Made by a program: the position numbers and the translations under genes. Below, in pieces: positions 16,328 through 24,835 of a DNA stretch of 64,000 bases. Where the stretch lies: positions 558,001-622,000 of the forward strand of contig CBDBBO010000002.1 in the NCBI GenBank assembly GCA_965203135.1, given 5' to 3'. This stretch comes from CATOSD01 sp965203135 (GTDB lineage Bacteria; Chloroflexota; Dehalococcoidia; Lucifugimonadales; CATOSD01). Position 1 is the first letter of the stretch. Each line of letters begins with the position of its first letter. A model generated the notes under the pieces. The model ran no database searches. It had not been told where the DNA came from and saw only the letters and a program-made list of their open reading frames with translations.

Positions 16328-17467
16328 GTGTCGAGTAAGTTGGCCTCGCACGAAACAAACGAAGTCCCTCCACCCTGCCCCAAAATCCCAGCGGGTCTGG
16401 AGGGCGTCACGCCCGAATGGCTGACCGGGGCGCTGCGATCCACGGGCGCGATAACCGTTGCGTCTGTCGCTTCGGTGGACACATCGAGCCTTACCGAAGA
16501 CCGGGGGTTCGTCGGAACACTGGCCCGCCTGAATGTGCGGTACACGGTCGCCGAGCCGACCGCTCCACACTCGCTAATCGTCAAGCTACCTACTGGGAAT
16601 CGCGTGATGCGAAGCGTAGCACGCGCCAATAGTATGTACGAGAGAGAAGTGGGGTTCTACGAGCGGATAGCGCCACGCATCCGGTTGCGGACTCCCCGTC
16701 CCTACTACAGTCACTTCGACACTGAGACCGGCGACTTCGTGCTGCTGCTCGAGGACCTCGCTCCGGCCCGCCCAGGCGACCAGCTTGCGGGCTGCTCCGC
16801 GGAGGAGGCCGCGCTCGCTGTGCGGGAGATCGCGCGGTTCCACGCGGCCTGGTGGGAGACCCATAGACTCGCAGAACTGGACTGGATGAGAGGCGCGGAC
16901 TCCGGATCTGCCGGGCTTGAGCGCCTCTACCAGCGTTCGTGGGCGCGGCTCAATTCGGAGACTGAAGGCGGATTGCCGAGCTCATTGCATGAAGTCGGAG
17001 AGAGGCTCGGCACAAACGTCGCCGCCGTGAGGAGCCGGACTGCCCAGCCTCCGCAGACGCTGGTCCACGGCGACTTCCGGCTGGACAACATGTTCTTCGA
17101 CTTGCCCGGCGGAGAGGCGTTTGCCGTGGTCGACTGGCAGCTGTTCCGCAAGGGTCGCGGCGTGTTCGACGTCGCCTGGTTTATATCGGGCTGCCTGAAC
17201 CCGGACATGCGCAGGTCGCGGGAGCGGGACCTCTTGAGTCTCTACGTGTCGACGCTCGCGCAGCACGGTGTCGCTGACTACGATCTGGAGCGCTGCGTGG
17301 AGGACTACCGCCTCTCGCTGCTGTCCTGCCTTATGCTGGGCGTCATCGCAGACGCGGCGGCGGAGCGTGACGCCGAGCGGGGAGTGACCCTGTTCGAGAC
17401 GATCATAGGCAGGATAGCCTCGGCCGTCGACGACCATCGCGCAATTGAGCTGATGCCGAAAGGATAG
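16328..17467 (+). CDS. APH-family (aminoglycoside phosphotransferase-like) small-molecule kinase
   Basis: A 379-residue kinase-like protein of the choline/ecdysteroid-kinase and ACAD10/11-type APH group. The catalytic Brenner motif 'LVHGDFRLDNMFFD' (about residue 247) and the metal-binding 'AVVDWQLFRKGRG' about 20 residues later are intact; an N-lobe Lys is in 'SLIVKLPTGN'. The GTG start at 16328, 8 bp after argG, lacks a clear Shine-Dalgarno and is probably translationally coupled. It is followed 4 bp later by an acyl-CoA dehydrogenase. Known relatives beside ACADs phosphorylate hydroxyacyl-CoA intermediates; that role is inference here. Drug resistance is unlikely. Confidence 0.85.
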   Translation: MSSKLASHETNEVPPPCPKIPAGLEGVTPEWLTGALRSTGAITVASVASVDTSSLTEDRGFVGTLARLNVRYTVAEPTAPHSLIVKLPTGNRVMRSVARANSMYEREVGFYERIAPRIRLRTPRPYYSHFDTETGDFVLLLEDLAPARPGDQLAGCSAEEAALAVREIARFHAAWWETHRLAELDWMRGADSGSAGLERLYQRSWARLNSETEGGLPSSLHEVGERLGTNVAAVRSRTAQPPQTLVHGDFRLDNMFFDLPGGEAFAVVDWQLFRKGRGVFDVAWFISGCLNPDMRRSRERDLLSLYVSTLAQHGVADYDLERCVEDYRLSLLSCLMLGVIADAAAERDAERGVTLFETIIGRIASAVDDHRAIELMPKG

Positions 17468-17471
17468 AGAT

Positions 17472-18635
17472 TTGAGCACGAACACTTCTACGGAAGTCCG
17501 CGGCCAGATAGTGAACATGGTGCGGGACTTCGTCCGGCGAGAGGTCAATCCGATTGCGGACCGGTATGACAACGAGGACATCTACCCGCACGAGCTGGTG
17601 GAGCCGATGCGCGAGATGGGGCTGTTCGGCATCACTATCCCCGAAGAGTATGGCGGGATGGGTCTGGACCACACGACCTTCGCGATGATCTTCGAGGAGC
17701 TGAGCAAGGGCTGGATGAGCGTCAGCGGCATCATCGGCACCCACCACGTGCTGGCGCACGTGGTCGCCAACGGCGGCACGGAGGAGCAGAAGCGGCGCTT
17801 CCTGCCACGGATGGCGTCGGGCGAGATACGCGGCGGCCTCGGCCTCACGGAGCCGGACGCCGGCAGCGACGTGCAGGGTATCCGCACGACCGCCGTCAAG
17901 GACGGCGAGGAGTACGTCCTGAACGGCTCCAAGATGTTCATCACGAACGCCGAGAACGGCAACGCATTCGCGGTGCTTGCCAAGACGGACACGGAGGCGG
18001 AGCCGGCCTATCGCGGCATAAGCTGCTTCGTGGTCGAGAAGCCGTCGACCGGCTTCAGCGTCGGCCGCCACCTGGACAAGCTGGGCTACCGCGGCATCGA
18101 GTCCTGCGAGCTGGTGTTCGAGGACTGCCGCGTCGGGGCCGACAACCTGGTGGGCGAGGTCGAGGGTCGGGGATTTCGGCAGGTGATGGGCGCGCTCGAA
18201 ACCGGACGCATCAACGTCGCCGCGCGAGCCGTGGGCGTGGCCGACGCCGCGCTCGACGCCGCCATCCGCTACGCGCAACAGCGCAGGACGTTTGGCGTGC
18301 CCATCGCCGAGCACCAGGCCATTCAGCTCATGCTGGCGGACATGGCGACCAAGGTGCAGGCGGCGCGGCTGCTGACGTACGACGCCGCCGCGAAGAAGGA
18401 CGCCGGCCAGGATCGCATAGACCTGGAGGCCGGCATGGCCAAGCTGTACGCCAGCGAGATCTGCCAGCAGGTGTCGCTGGACGCGATGCGGATACACGGC
18501 GGCTACGGCTTCATCAAGGACTTTCCGGTGGAGCGGTACTACCGCGACGCGCCGCTGATGATCATCGGTGAGGGCACCAACGAGATTCAGAAGCTCGTGA
18601 TTGCCCGCCGGCTGCTGCAAAAGTATAAGATATAG
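17472..18635 (+). CDS. Acyl-CoA dehydrogenase
   Basis: A 387-residue flavoenzyme of normal ACAD length that introduces an alpha-beta double bond in an acyl-CoA, passing electrons to ETF. Landmarks: 'IPEEYGGMGLDHTTFAMIFEE', substrate/FAD segment 'GGLGLTEPDAGSDV', 'GSKMFITNAENGNAFAVLAKT', 'RRTFGVPIAEHQAIQ' and the catalytic-base region 'IIGEGTNEIQKLVIARRLL'. The TTG start at 17472 follows AAAGGATAGAG. Flanked by an APH-type kinase and, two genes on, a MaoC hydratase, it probably forms a beta-oxidation-like unit. Chain length preference cannot be read from the sequence. Confidence 0.94.
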   Translation: MSTNTSTEVRGQIVNMVRDFVRREVNPIADRYDNEDIYPHELVEPMREMGLFGITIPEEYGGMGLDHTTFAMIFEELSKGWMSVSGIIGTHHVLAHVVANGGTEEQKRRFLPRMASGEIRGGLGLTEPDAGSDVQGIRTTAVKDGEEYVLNGSKMFITNAENGNAFAVLAKTDTEAEPAYRGISCFVVEKPSTGFSVGRHLDKLGYRGIESCELVFEDCRVGADNLVGEVEGRGFRQVMGALETGRINVAARAVGVADAALDAAIRYAQQRRTFGVPIAEHQAIQLMLADMATKVQAARLLTYDAAAKKDAGQDRIDLEAGMAKLYASEICQQVSLDAMRIHGGYGFIKDFPVERYYRDAPLMIIGEGTNEIQKLVIARRLLQKYKI

Positions 18636-18654
18636 GGCAACGAGAGAGTTCGCC

Positions 18655-19113
18655 ATGAAAATCACGTATGACGCGGCGGCCGACGCCGTCTATCTCCATC
18701 TGTCCCATAGCGGCGGCACCGTAACGACCAGGCAAGTGGACCAGGACATCCTCATAGACTTCAATCAGAAAGACCAAGTGATCGGCATCGAGGTCTTGAG
18801 CGCATCGAAGCGGCTCAAGTTGTCGGAGTTAGAGCAGGTAGCGGTCAGACTGGACACGCATTGGACAAAGCTGTCCGAGACGCTTCGCTCACACAAGGAT
18901 AGGGGCTTCCCAATCGCGGCGTCCAAACAGCGGGAGAGTTACCGTGTGAAAGAGGTAGGCCCGGACTACGTGATCCTGCAAAACGAGCAGCATGAAACGC
19001 GAAATGTAACTGCGCTCCAAGTGCTCGCAGGCCGGCCCGGCGACGCCTTGATTGAGGGTCTGCGCGCGCTGGGCGAATATCCCGATAATCAGGATGAGGT
19101 GACAAGACAATGA
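18655..19113 (+). CDS. DUF2283 domain protein
   Basis: A 152-residue protein whose first ~60 residues match the DUF2283 pattern: 'MKITYDAAADAVYLHLS', 'DQDILIDFNQKDQVIGIEVLSAS'. The remaining half (from about residue 70) is not a family I recognise; it has 'SYRVKEVGPDYVILQNEQ'. The ATG at 18655 follows GAGAGAG. The stop overlaps the next gene's ATG by 4 bp. Base composition is somewhat lower in GC than the neighbours, so it may be a later arrival in the operon. Stand-alone DUF2283 proteins have no established function. Confidence 0.8.
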   Translation: MKITYDAAADAVYLHLSHSGGTVTTRQVDQDILIDFNQKDQVIGIEVLSASKRLKLSELEQVAVRLDTHWTKLSETLRSHKDRGFPIAASKQRESYRVKEVGPDYVILQNEQHETRNVTALQVLAGRPGDALIEGLRALGEYPDNQDEVTRQ

Positions 19114-19583
19114 TTCACGACGGCCGCGACAGCTACGGCAGATACCTGGAAGACTTCGAAGTCGGCGACGTGTTCAAGCACTGGCCGGGCAAGACGGTGA
19201 CGGAGTTCGACAACCACCTGTTCTCGCTGCTCACGATGAACCACAACCCGCTGCACATCGACGAGCACCACATGCAGCAAAACCACCAGCACGGCAAGAT
19301 ACTGGTGGACGGCGCATACGTCATAAGCCTGGTGGTGGGCATGAGCGTGCGGGACACGTCCGGCAAGGCGATAGCCAACCTGGAGTACGAGCAGATACGC
19401 CACCTCGGGCCGGTGTTCCACGACGACACCATCTACGCCGAGAGCGAGGTGCTGGAGGTGCGGGAGTCGCGCAGCCGGCCGGACAGGGGCATCGTGTACA
19501 TCGAAAGCCGCGGCTACAACCAGCGCGAGGAGCAGATTCTCACGCTGCGCCGCCGCTTCCTCGTACCCAAGCGCGAGGGTTAG
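19110..19583 (+). CDS. MaoC-like (R)-hydratase / enoyl-CoA hydratase
   Basis: A 157-residue hot-dog-fold protein of the MaoC dehydratase family. The hydratase motif is in 'FSLLTMNHNPLHIDEHHMQ' (catalytic Asp/His pair replaced by an Asn-His arrangement typical of mesaconyl-CoA/itaconyl-type members) and 'GKILVDGAYVISLVVGMSV'. It begins within the stop of the DUF2283 gene (ATGA overlap) and lies 6 bp before argH. Beside the acyl-CoA dehydrogenase it would hydrate or dehydrate a short-chain acyl-CoA; the substrate is unknown. Confidence 0.87.
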   Translation: MIHDGRDSYGRYLEDFEVGDVFKHWPGKTVTEFDNHLFSLLTMNHNPLHIDEHHMQQNHQHGKILVDGAYVISLVVGMSVRDTSGKAIANLEYEQIRHLGPVFHDDTIYAESEVLEVRESRSRPDRGIVYIESRGYNQREEQILTLRRRFLVPKREG

Positions 19584-19589
19584 TGCCGC

Positions 19590-20945
19590 ATGGGAATGCG
19601 AGAGGTACAGTCGACCTACACCGTCTCGATAGACTACGACAAGCGCCTGTACAGGCAGGACATCGCAGGCTCCATCGCCCACGCCCGGATGCTGGCGCGG
19701 CAGGAGATCATCGCGGCGGGCGAGGCGGACGCGATCGTGCGGGGGCTGGAGGATATAGGGCGGGAGATTGCCGGCGGCGAGTTCCCGTGGCGACCCGAAC
19801 TCGAAGACATCCACATGAACATCGAGCGGCGGTTGTTCGAGAAGATCGGGGACACCGCCGGTCGGCTACACACCGCGCGCTCGCGTAACGACCAGGTCGC
19901 GCTGGACGTGCGAATGTACGCGCGGGAGCGCTGCGACGAGGTAATGGATCTGCTGCGCGACCTGCGGGCCGCGCTGGTCGAGCTGGCGTCCGACAACGCC
20001 GGGGTGATCATGCCCGGCTACACTCACCTGCAGCGAGCGCAGCCGGTCCTGTTCGCTCACCACATGCTCGCCTACTTCGAGATGTTCGGGCGGGACGCGC
20101 GGCGCTTCGCCCAGGCGCGGGAGAGCGCCGACGTCATGCCGCTGGGCAGCGGCGCGCTCGCGGGGCTCCCCTACCCCATCGACCGCCAGTTCGTGGCCGA
20201 CCAGCTCGGATTCTCCAGGTTCTCGGCAAACAGTATGGACGCCGTGTCCGACCGCGACTACCTGCTGGAGTTCCAGTCGGCCGCCGCCATCTGCATGATG
20301 CACCTGTCGCGCATGGCCGAGGAGCTGATCATCTGGTCGTCCGAGGAATTCGGGTTCATCCGATTGAGCGACGAGTACACCACCGGCAGCAGCATCATGC
20401 CCCAGAAGCGCAACCCGGACTTCGCGGAGATTGCCAGAGGCAAGACGGGGCGCGTGTACGGCAACCTGATGGCGATGCTCACGCTGCTGAAGGGTCTGCC
20501 GATGACGTACAACCGCGACCTGCAGGAGGACAAGGAAGGCTTCCTGGACAGCGCGGACACGCTGACCGCGACACTCGCGGTGTTCGCCGACATGCTGCCG
20601 GGCATGAGGCTTGACCGCGAACGTATGCTGGAAGCAGCCAACGGCGGCTACGTCCTGGCGACCGACATCGCCGACTACCTGGTGGAGCGCGGCGTGCCTT
20701 TCCGCGAGGCCCACGGCGTGGTCGCGCGGCTCTCGGAGCACGCCGCCGGGCTGGGCAGGCGTTTCGACGAGCTGCCGCTGGAGGTCTACCGCGAGTTCTC
20801 CGAGCTGTTCGACAAGGACGTCTTGGAGATCACGGTCGAGGCGTCGGTCGGCGCGCGGGACGTTCACGGGGGCACCGCATTCGGCCAGGTGAAGCGAGCC
20901 ATCGAGGCGGCCAGGGCCGAGCTGGAGGCAGAGCGTGGCGGCTGA
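19590..20945 (+). CDS. argH: Argininosuccinate lyase
   Basis: A 451-residue fumarase/aspartase-superfamily enzyme giving arginine and fumarate. Conserved regions: 'TARSRNDQVALDVRMYARE', 'MPGYTHLQRAQPVLFAHHM', and the signature loop 'GSSIMPQKRNPDFAEIARGK' holding the catalytic Ser. The product starts at 'MGMREVQSTYTVSIDYDKRL' and lacks the usual leading WGGRF segment of about 15 residues; an in-frame stop immediately upstream (19581-19583) rules out a longer N-terminus. Its end overlaps rpe by 11 bp. Function is very likely retained since the catalytic regions are intact. Confidence 0.94.
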   Translation: MGMREVQSTYTVSIDYDKRLYRQDIAGSIAHARMLARQEIIAAGEADAIVRGLEDIGREIAGGEFPWRPELEDIHMNIERRLFEKIGDTAGRLHTARSRNDQVALDVRMYARERCDEVMDLLRDLRAALVELASDNAGVIMPGYTHLQRAQPVLFAHHMLAYFEMFGRDARRFAQARESADVMPLGSGALAGLPYPIDRQFVADQLGFSRFSANSMDAVSDRDYLLEFQSAAAICMMHLSRMAEELIIWSSEEFGFIRLSDEYTTGSSIMPQKRNPDFAEIARGKTGRVYGNLMAMLTLLKGLPMTYNRDLQEDKEGFLDSADTLTATLAVFADMLPGMRLDRERMLEAANGGYVLATDIADYLVERGVPFREAHGVVARLSEHAAGLGRRFDELPLEVYREFSELFDKDVLEITVEASVGARDVHGGTAFGQVKRAIEAARAELEAERGG

Positions 20946-21606
20946 CGCACACATCAAGATCGCGCCGTCGATACTGTCCGCGGATTTCGGCAGGCTCGGC
21001 GAGCAGGTCGCCGAGGCCGAGCGCGCCGGCGCAGACTACGTCCACGTGGACATCATGGACGGCCATTTTGTGCCCAACATCACGATGGGGCCGCTCGTGG
21101 TGCAGGCGGTGCGGCGGTCCACGTCGCTGCCGCTCGACGTCCATATGATGATCGCGTCGCCGGAGCGGTACGTCGACGAGTTTGTCGACGCGGGAGCCGA
21201 CATAATCACCGTGCACGTCGAGGCGTGCACTCACCTGCACCGCGTGGTGCACCAGATACGCGAGAGCGGCGCCAGGGCGGGAGCGGCGCTCAACCCGGCG
21301 ACACCGCCTGCCGCTGTGAAGGAGGTGCTCGCCGACCTGGACCAGGTGCTGGTGATGACGGTGAATCCGGGATTCGGGGGGCAGGCGTTCATCCACAGCG
21401 TCGTGGACAAGATACGGCGCGTGCGCTCGCGGCTCGATTCGCTGGGTCTGACGGCTGACCTGGAGGTGGACGGCGGCATCAGTTCGGCCACGGCGAGGAC
21501 GGCAGTGGACGCCGGGGCGCGCGTGCTGGTGGCGGGTTCGGCGATCTACAACGACAGAATGAGCGTGGACGAGGCCATGTCCGCGCTCCGAAGCAGCATC
21601 GACTAG
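20935..21606 (+). CDS. rpe: Ribulose-phosphate 3-epimerase
   Basis: A 223-residue TIM barrel that interconverts ribulose-5-phosphate and xylulose-5-phosphate. Signature segments: 'KIAPSILSADFGRLGEQ', 'YVHVDIMDGHFVPNIT' (metal-binding His and Asp), 'LDVHMMIASPERYVDEF', 'VLVMTVNPGFGGQAFI' and the phosphate-binding 'EVDGGIS' and 'VAGSAIY'. The GTG start lies inside the end of argH, implying coupled translation. Full family length. Confidence 0.95.
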   Translation: MAADAHIKIAPSILSADFGRLGEQVAEAERAGADYVHVDIMDGHFVPNITMGPLVVQAVRRSTSLPLDVHMMIASPERYVDEFVDAGADIITVHVEACTHLHRVVHQIRESGARAGAALNPATPPAAVKEVLADLDQVLVMTVNPGFGGQAFIHSVVDKIRRVRSRLDSLGLTADLEVDGGISSATARTAVDAGARVLVAGSAIYNDRMSVDEAMSALRSSID

Positions 21607-21627
21607 TCCACGGCGGGGAGGTCAACC

Positions 21628-22944
21628 ATGGTACGACAGGCAGTACAGACGGACGCCAGCGTCCTCGACGAACTCAGGTGGCGCGGTCTCATCCACGTCA
21701 CCGATCAGGGCCACGAGCTGTATACCCCCGGGCTGGACGACCTCCTGGCCCACCAGAAGATCACCGCGTACATCGGTTTCGATCCGACGGCGGACAGCCT
21801 GCACATCGGCAACCTGCTGGTCATCATGCTGCTGATGCGGATGCAGCGGCACGGCCACACGCCGATAGCGATTGCGGGCGGCGGCACGGGTCTCATAGGC
21901 GACCCGGGCGGCAGGACGGAGGAACGGCAGCTGCTGACGCGCGAGCAGATGGCGGAAAACCTCGCAGGCATCCGCGCGCAGCTCGCCCGCTTCCTCGACT
22001 TCGACGCGCGGGACAACCCGGCGCACCTGGTGAACAACCTGGACTGGCTGGACCGCATCCTGGCCATCGATTTCATGCGCGACGTTGGGAAGCACTTCAG
22101 TGTCAACTACATGCTCTCCAAGGAGTCCGTGAGGAGCCGTATCGACCAGGGCATCTCGTATACCGAATTCAGCTACATGCTGCTGCAGGCCTACGACTAC
22201 GTGGCGCTGTACGACAGGTTCGGGTGCGTGCTCCAGATGGGCGGAAGCGACCAGTGGGGCAACATCATAACCGGCATCGACCTGATCCGCAGGATGCGCG
22301 GAGGCCAGGCCCACGCGCTGGTTGCGCCGCTCATCACCGACGCTGCCGGCAACAAGTTCGGGAAGACGGTTGACGGCGCGGTGTGGCTCGATCCCGAGAA
22401 GACATCTCCCTACCAGTTCTACCAGTACTGGCTGAACGCCGCGGACGAGGACGCGGGCAAGCTGCTGCGCTGCTTCACGCTGCTCGGCCGGGAGGAGATC
22501 GTCGAACTGGAGGAGCGGCTGGCGGCGCGCCCGGAGCGGCGGGAGGCCCAGCGGCGGCTGGCGGAAGAGGTGACGCGCATGACGCACGGCGACGACGCGC
22601 TGCGCACCGCGCAGGCGGCAACAGAGGCGCTGTTCGGCGGGGACGTGTCGAGCCTGGGCGCCAGCGAACTACTGGACGTGTTCCACGACGTGCCGTCGTC
22701 GGAGATCCCTCGCGAGCGGCTGGAGGGCGATGGCGTCACGCTCACCGAGTTGCTGACGCTGACAGGGCTGGCAACGTCGCGCGGCGAGGCGCGTCGTCTC
22801 ATCCAGGGCAACGGCATCGCGCTGGGCAGCCGCCGCGAGTCCGATCCGCGCCGCACCGTCCGCCTGGAGGACGCGGTGGACGGCAGCGTGGTGGTGCTGC
22901 GCCGTGGGGCGCGGCAGTGGCGGCTGGTGCGGTTGGTGGGGTAG
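21628..22944 (+). CDS. tyrS: Tyrosyl-tRNA synthetase
   Basis: A 438-residue class I synthetase of the TyrRS-S type. The HIGH motif is 'HIGN' in 'GFDPTADSLHIGNLLVI', the KMSKS loop is 'KFGKT', and tyrosine-binding 'GGSDQWGNIITGIDLI' is intact. A C-terminal S4 RNA-binding domain follows ('VTLTELLTLTGLATSRGEARRLI'). The ATG at 21628 has GGCGGGGAGG upstream. The spacer from rpe is only 21 bp, leaving no room for a T-box leader. Confidence 0.96.
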   Translation: MVRQAVQTDASVLDELRWRGLIHVTDQGHELYTPGLDDLLAHQKITAYIGFDPTADSLHIGNLLVIMLLMRMQRHGHTPIAIAGGGTGLIGDPGGRTEERQLLTREQMAENLAGIRAQLARFLDFDARDNPAHLVNNLDWLDRILAIDFMRDVGKHFSVNYMLSKESVRSRIDQGISYTEFSYMLLQAYDYVALYDRFGCVLQMGGSDQWGNIITGIDLIRRMRGGQAHALVAPLITDAAGNKFGKTVDGAVWLDPEKTSPYQFYQYWLNAADEDAGKLLRCFTLLGREEIVELEERLAARPERREAQRRLAEEVTRMTHGDDALRTAQAATEALFGGDVSSLGASELLDVFHDVPSSEIPRERLEGDGVTLTELLTLTGLATSRGEARRLIQGNGIALGSRRESDPRRTVRLEDAVDGSVVVLRRGARQWRLVRLVG

Positions 22945-23012
22945 GTATCGCAAGGCCGAGGTTATTGGGATGTATCAAGGCCAAGTACTTGATCGGAACG
23001 TGGTAATCCAAA

Positions 23013-24650
23013 ATGGAATTCGAAGACACCGAACTGGCAATCGTTCGAGACAAGTGGAATCAGTTGGTCAGGGAGACAGACGTTGATTATCCTCCCTCGG
23101 AGGACGCATCTAACGAAGAGTGGCAGTGGGGTAGCTCTCGTCTGGACGTGATTCGACTACAGCCTTTCGTGGAGGGCGTCGATCCGAGATCTGAGGTCCG
23201 AGGACGTAATCGGGTAGACGACGCTCTGGAGCTGTTCTGGAGCCAGCATTTCCCTCAGAGAGAGGAAGTAGAGCGTCGAACAGAACGCCCGAGATGGCGC
23301 AGAAGCAGGCATCCAGCGGAACAGTTGTCTCGAGAGCATGAGCGCCTGATGCTGGAGTGTCTTGAGTTTCTGGAGAAGCGCCATCGTGTGCGTTATGTCG
23401 AGGATGAACAACCAAGAGAGGAACTTGAGGTATACCTCCATATTGCGGCTGCTAGAGCAATCCGACTTAAGCAAAGTGAAGGGTTGTCTGAAGAGGTTCA
23501 GACTTGCCTCTCCGAAGTGGAGCGCACGGTGAAGCGGCTTGGGGGAGCGAGGGTATTGGCGGGTAACGCCGTTGACTATCCTGCATACGAAACTTCGTTG
23601 AATGCTGTTTCCGCAATAAGCTTCGTGGAATGGAGTCGTGTCAAGATAGACGATGGTAATTATGTGGAAGCACTTCACCACCTCGCCGAGGCGGCGATTT
23701 GCTACGACGAGGCTGTTGCTGTAAATGGAATGCCAGAGGAGTCACGTTACTACTACGAAGACGAGGACGCTGAAGACCTAAAGGCGATTGAATTCCGTTT
23801 GCGTTCCATTCTGAAAAGCCACTTGACCGGGTTGCATGTCTCGCTGGAAGAGGCCAAGACCATATTTGAACTGATTAGAGTAAGCGCATCATCTGTGAGT
23901 AACTGGACGCAGGTCGCGCAGGACTGCAAGACTCTTGCAGATGCTCGGAACGTGTCCGGTGTTGAGGATGAAGCCAAAGGGCAATATGGCGGCACGCTGA
24001 CCTGGAGCGAGTACTGGCATAGCGCTCGTGCGTGGGCGAGTGCGCAACTCAGCTCAAGCGAGTACCGCAAGATGCGCGATGCGGACCAAAGGGAGGATGC
24101 GGAGAATCGGCTAAAGAACTACTTCTTTGGTCACGACTGGCAAGCTCTGCCGAAAGGTGCTCAAGAACGACTCATTAGCGCTGATGTGAACTGGAACTCG
24201 CGCCAGAGGATGGCGAGAGAAGCGATACTAAACGACCTGCTCAGGGCCACCGAGGAGATGTGCTACGAGTTCATCTGGAAGCCATTGTCAGAGAGCAGGG
24301 AGTCTTCCCTAGAGTTTCTGAAGTTTGAGGCCAGAGCGATAGACAGACACTCCACTCCATCGTCGCGACACTACGTCGACCTATGCAAACAGAGATTTCT
24401 TCACGACCACCTTCGACGGCTGAAGTTGGCTGAGGAGGAATTCCGCCTCTTGATGGTAATCTTGCCCAACTTGCTTGAGCAACTCATCGACCGCCGAAAT
24501 CCTGCGGAACACGAGCCCGGAAACCCAACGTCAAGAGAAGTGGTCGAAGACTGCTACAAGACGTTCCTGGGCATCGGCAAGCGCGGGGTGCTGCCGGAGT
24601 TCGCTCGCATCGGACGCAGGCTGCGGGGCGGGCGGCGGGGTACAGGCTAA
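23013..24650 (+). CDS. Unknown 545-residue protein with a C-terminal HEPN-like motif
   Basis: I do not recognise this family. The protein is mostly helical and charged, without signal peptide or membrane segment; N-terminal 70-150 is very Arg/Glu-rich, and the middle contains 'DDGNYVEALHHLAEAAICYDEA', TPR-like in style. Near the C-terminus, 'LPNLLEQLIDRRNPAEHEPG' contains R495-N-P-A-E-H500, the R(N)x4H pattern of HEPN ribonucleases, followed by another helix. Codon use and GC are clearly below the neighbouring tyrS. Its 3' end abuts a truncated PIN-toxin gene on the other strand. A toxin or defence role is plausible but only inferred; the RNxxxH match could be chance. Confidence 0.7.
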   Translation: MEFEDTELAIVRDKWNQLVRETDVDYPPSEDASNEEWQWGSSRLDVIRLQPFVEGVDPRSEVRGRNRVDDALELFWSQHFPQREEVERRTERPRWRRSRHPAEQLSREHERLMLECLEFLEKRHRVRYVEDEQPREELEVYLHIAAARAIRLKQSEGLSEEVQTCLSEVERTVKRLGGARVLAGNAVDYPAYETSLNAVSAISFVEWSRVKIDDGNYVEALHHLAEAAICYDEAVAVNGMPEESRYYYEDEDAEDLKAIEFRLRSILKSHLTGLHVSLEEAKTIFELIRVSASSVSNWTQVAQDCKTLADARNVSGVEDEAKGQYGGTLTWSEYWHSARAWASAQLSSSEYRKMRDADQREDAENRLKNYFFGHDWQALPKGAQERLISADVNWNSRQRMAREAILNDLLRATEEMCYEFIWKPLSESRESSLEFLKFEARAIDRHSTPSSRHYVDLCKQRFLHDHLRRLKLAEEEFRLLMVILPNLLEQLIDRRNPAEHEPGNPTSREVVEDCYKTFLGIGKRGVLPEFARIGRRLRGGRRGTG

Positions 24651-24678
24651 TGAAGATGTTCGTATCAACGAAGCGCAC
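24637..24678 (-). pseudogene. Truncated PIN-domain (VapC-like) toxin start
   Basis: Read on the minus strand from GTG (24676-24678), the peptide is 'MRFVDTNIFISLYP', the N-terminal motif of PIN-domain ribonucleases including the first catalytic Asp. After about 13 residues the frame runs into the antisense of the 545-residue gene and loses all resemblance. This is most likely the stump of a VapC gene cut by the event that brought in or rearranged the neighbouring gene. Confidence 0.5.
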
Positions 24679-24835
24679 CGCTCTCGTGCAGGTCGCTGCG
24701 TGGCAAGTTGTCGGCAGAGTGCAGCCCGCCGCCTCGAAGCCGGATCGCTTCGAGAGTCTCGTCAGGACTGTCGAACGGGTCTGAAGCCGTAAATTCTGCC
24801 CCGAAACTGCGCAATCGCGGTCCTACCAGCGACAT
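24665..24835 (-). CDS. Possible antitoxin remnant upstream of the PIN stump
   Basis: A 56-residue frame from ATG 24835 to a TGA that overlaps the PIN start, starting 'MSLVGPRLRSFGAEFTASD' and ending 'DLHESGALR'. The size, position and stop/start overlap are what a vapB-type antitoxin gene would show. No DNA-binding motif is recognisable and no clear Shine-Dalgarno precedes it, so it may be a chance frame or a decayed gene. Confidence 0.3.
   Translation of the reverse strand: MSLVGPRLRSFGAEFTASDPFDSPDETLEAIRLRGGGLHSADNLPRSDLHESGALR

Noticed and set aside
21607..21627. T-box or leader regulation of tyrS
   Set aside because: The spacer from rpe is only 21 bp, too short for a T-box.
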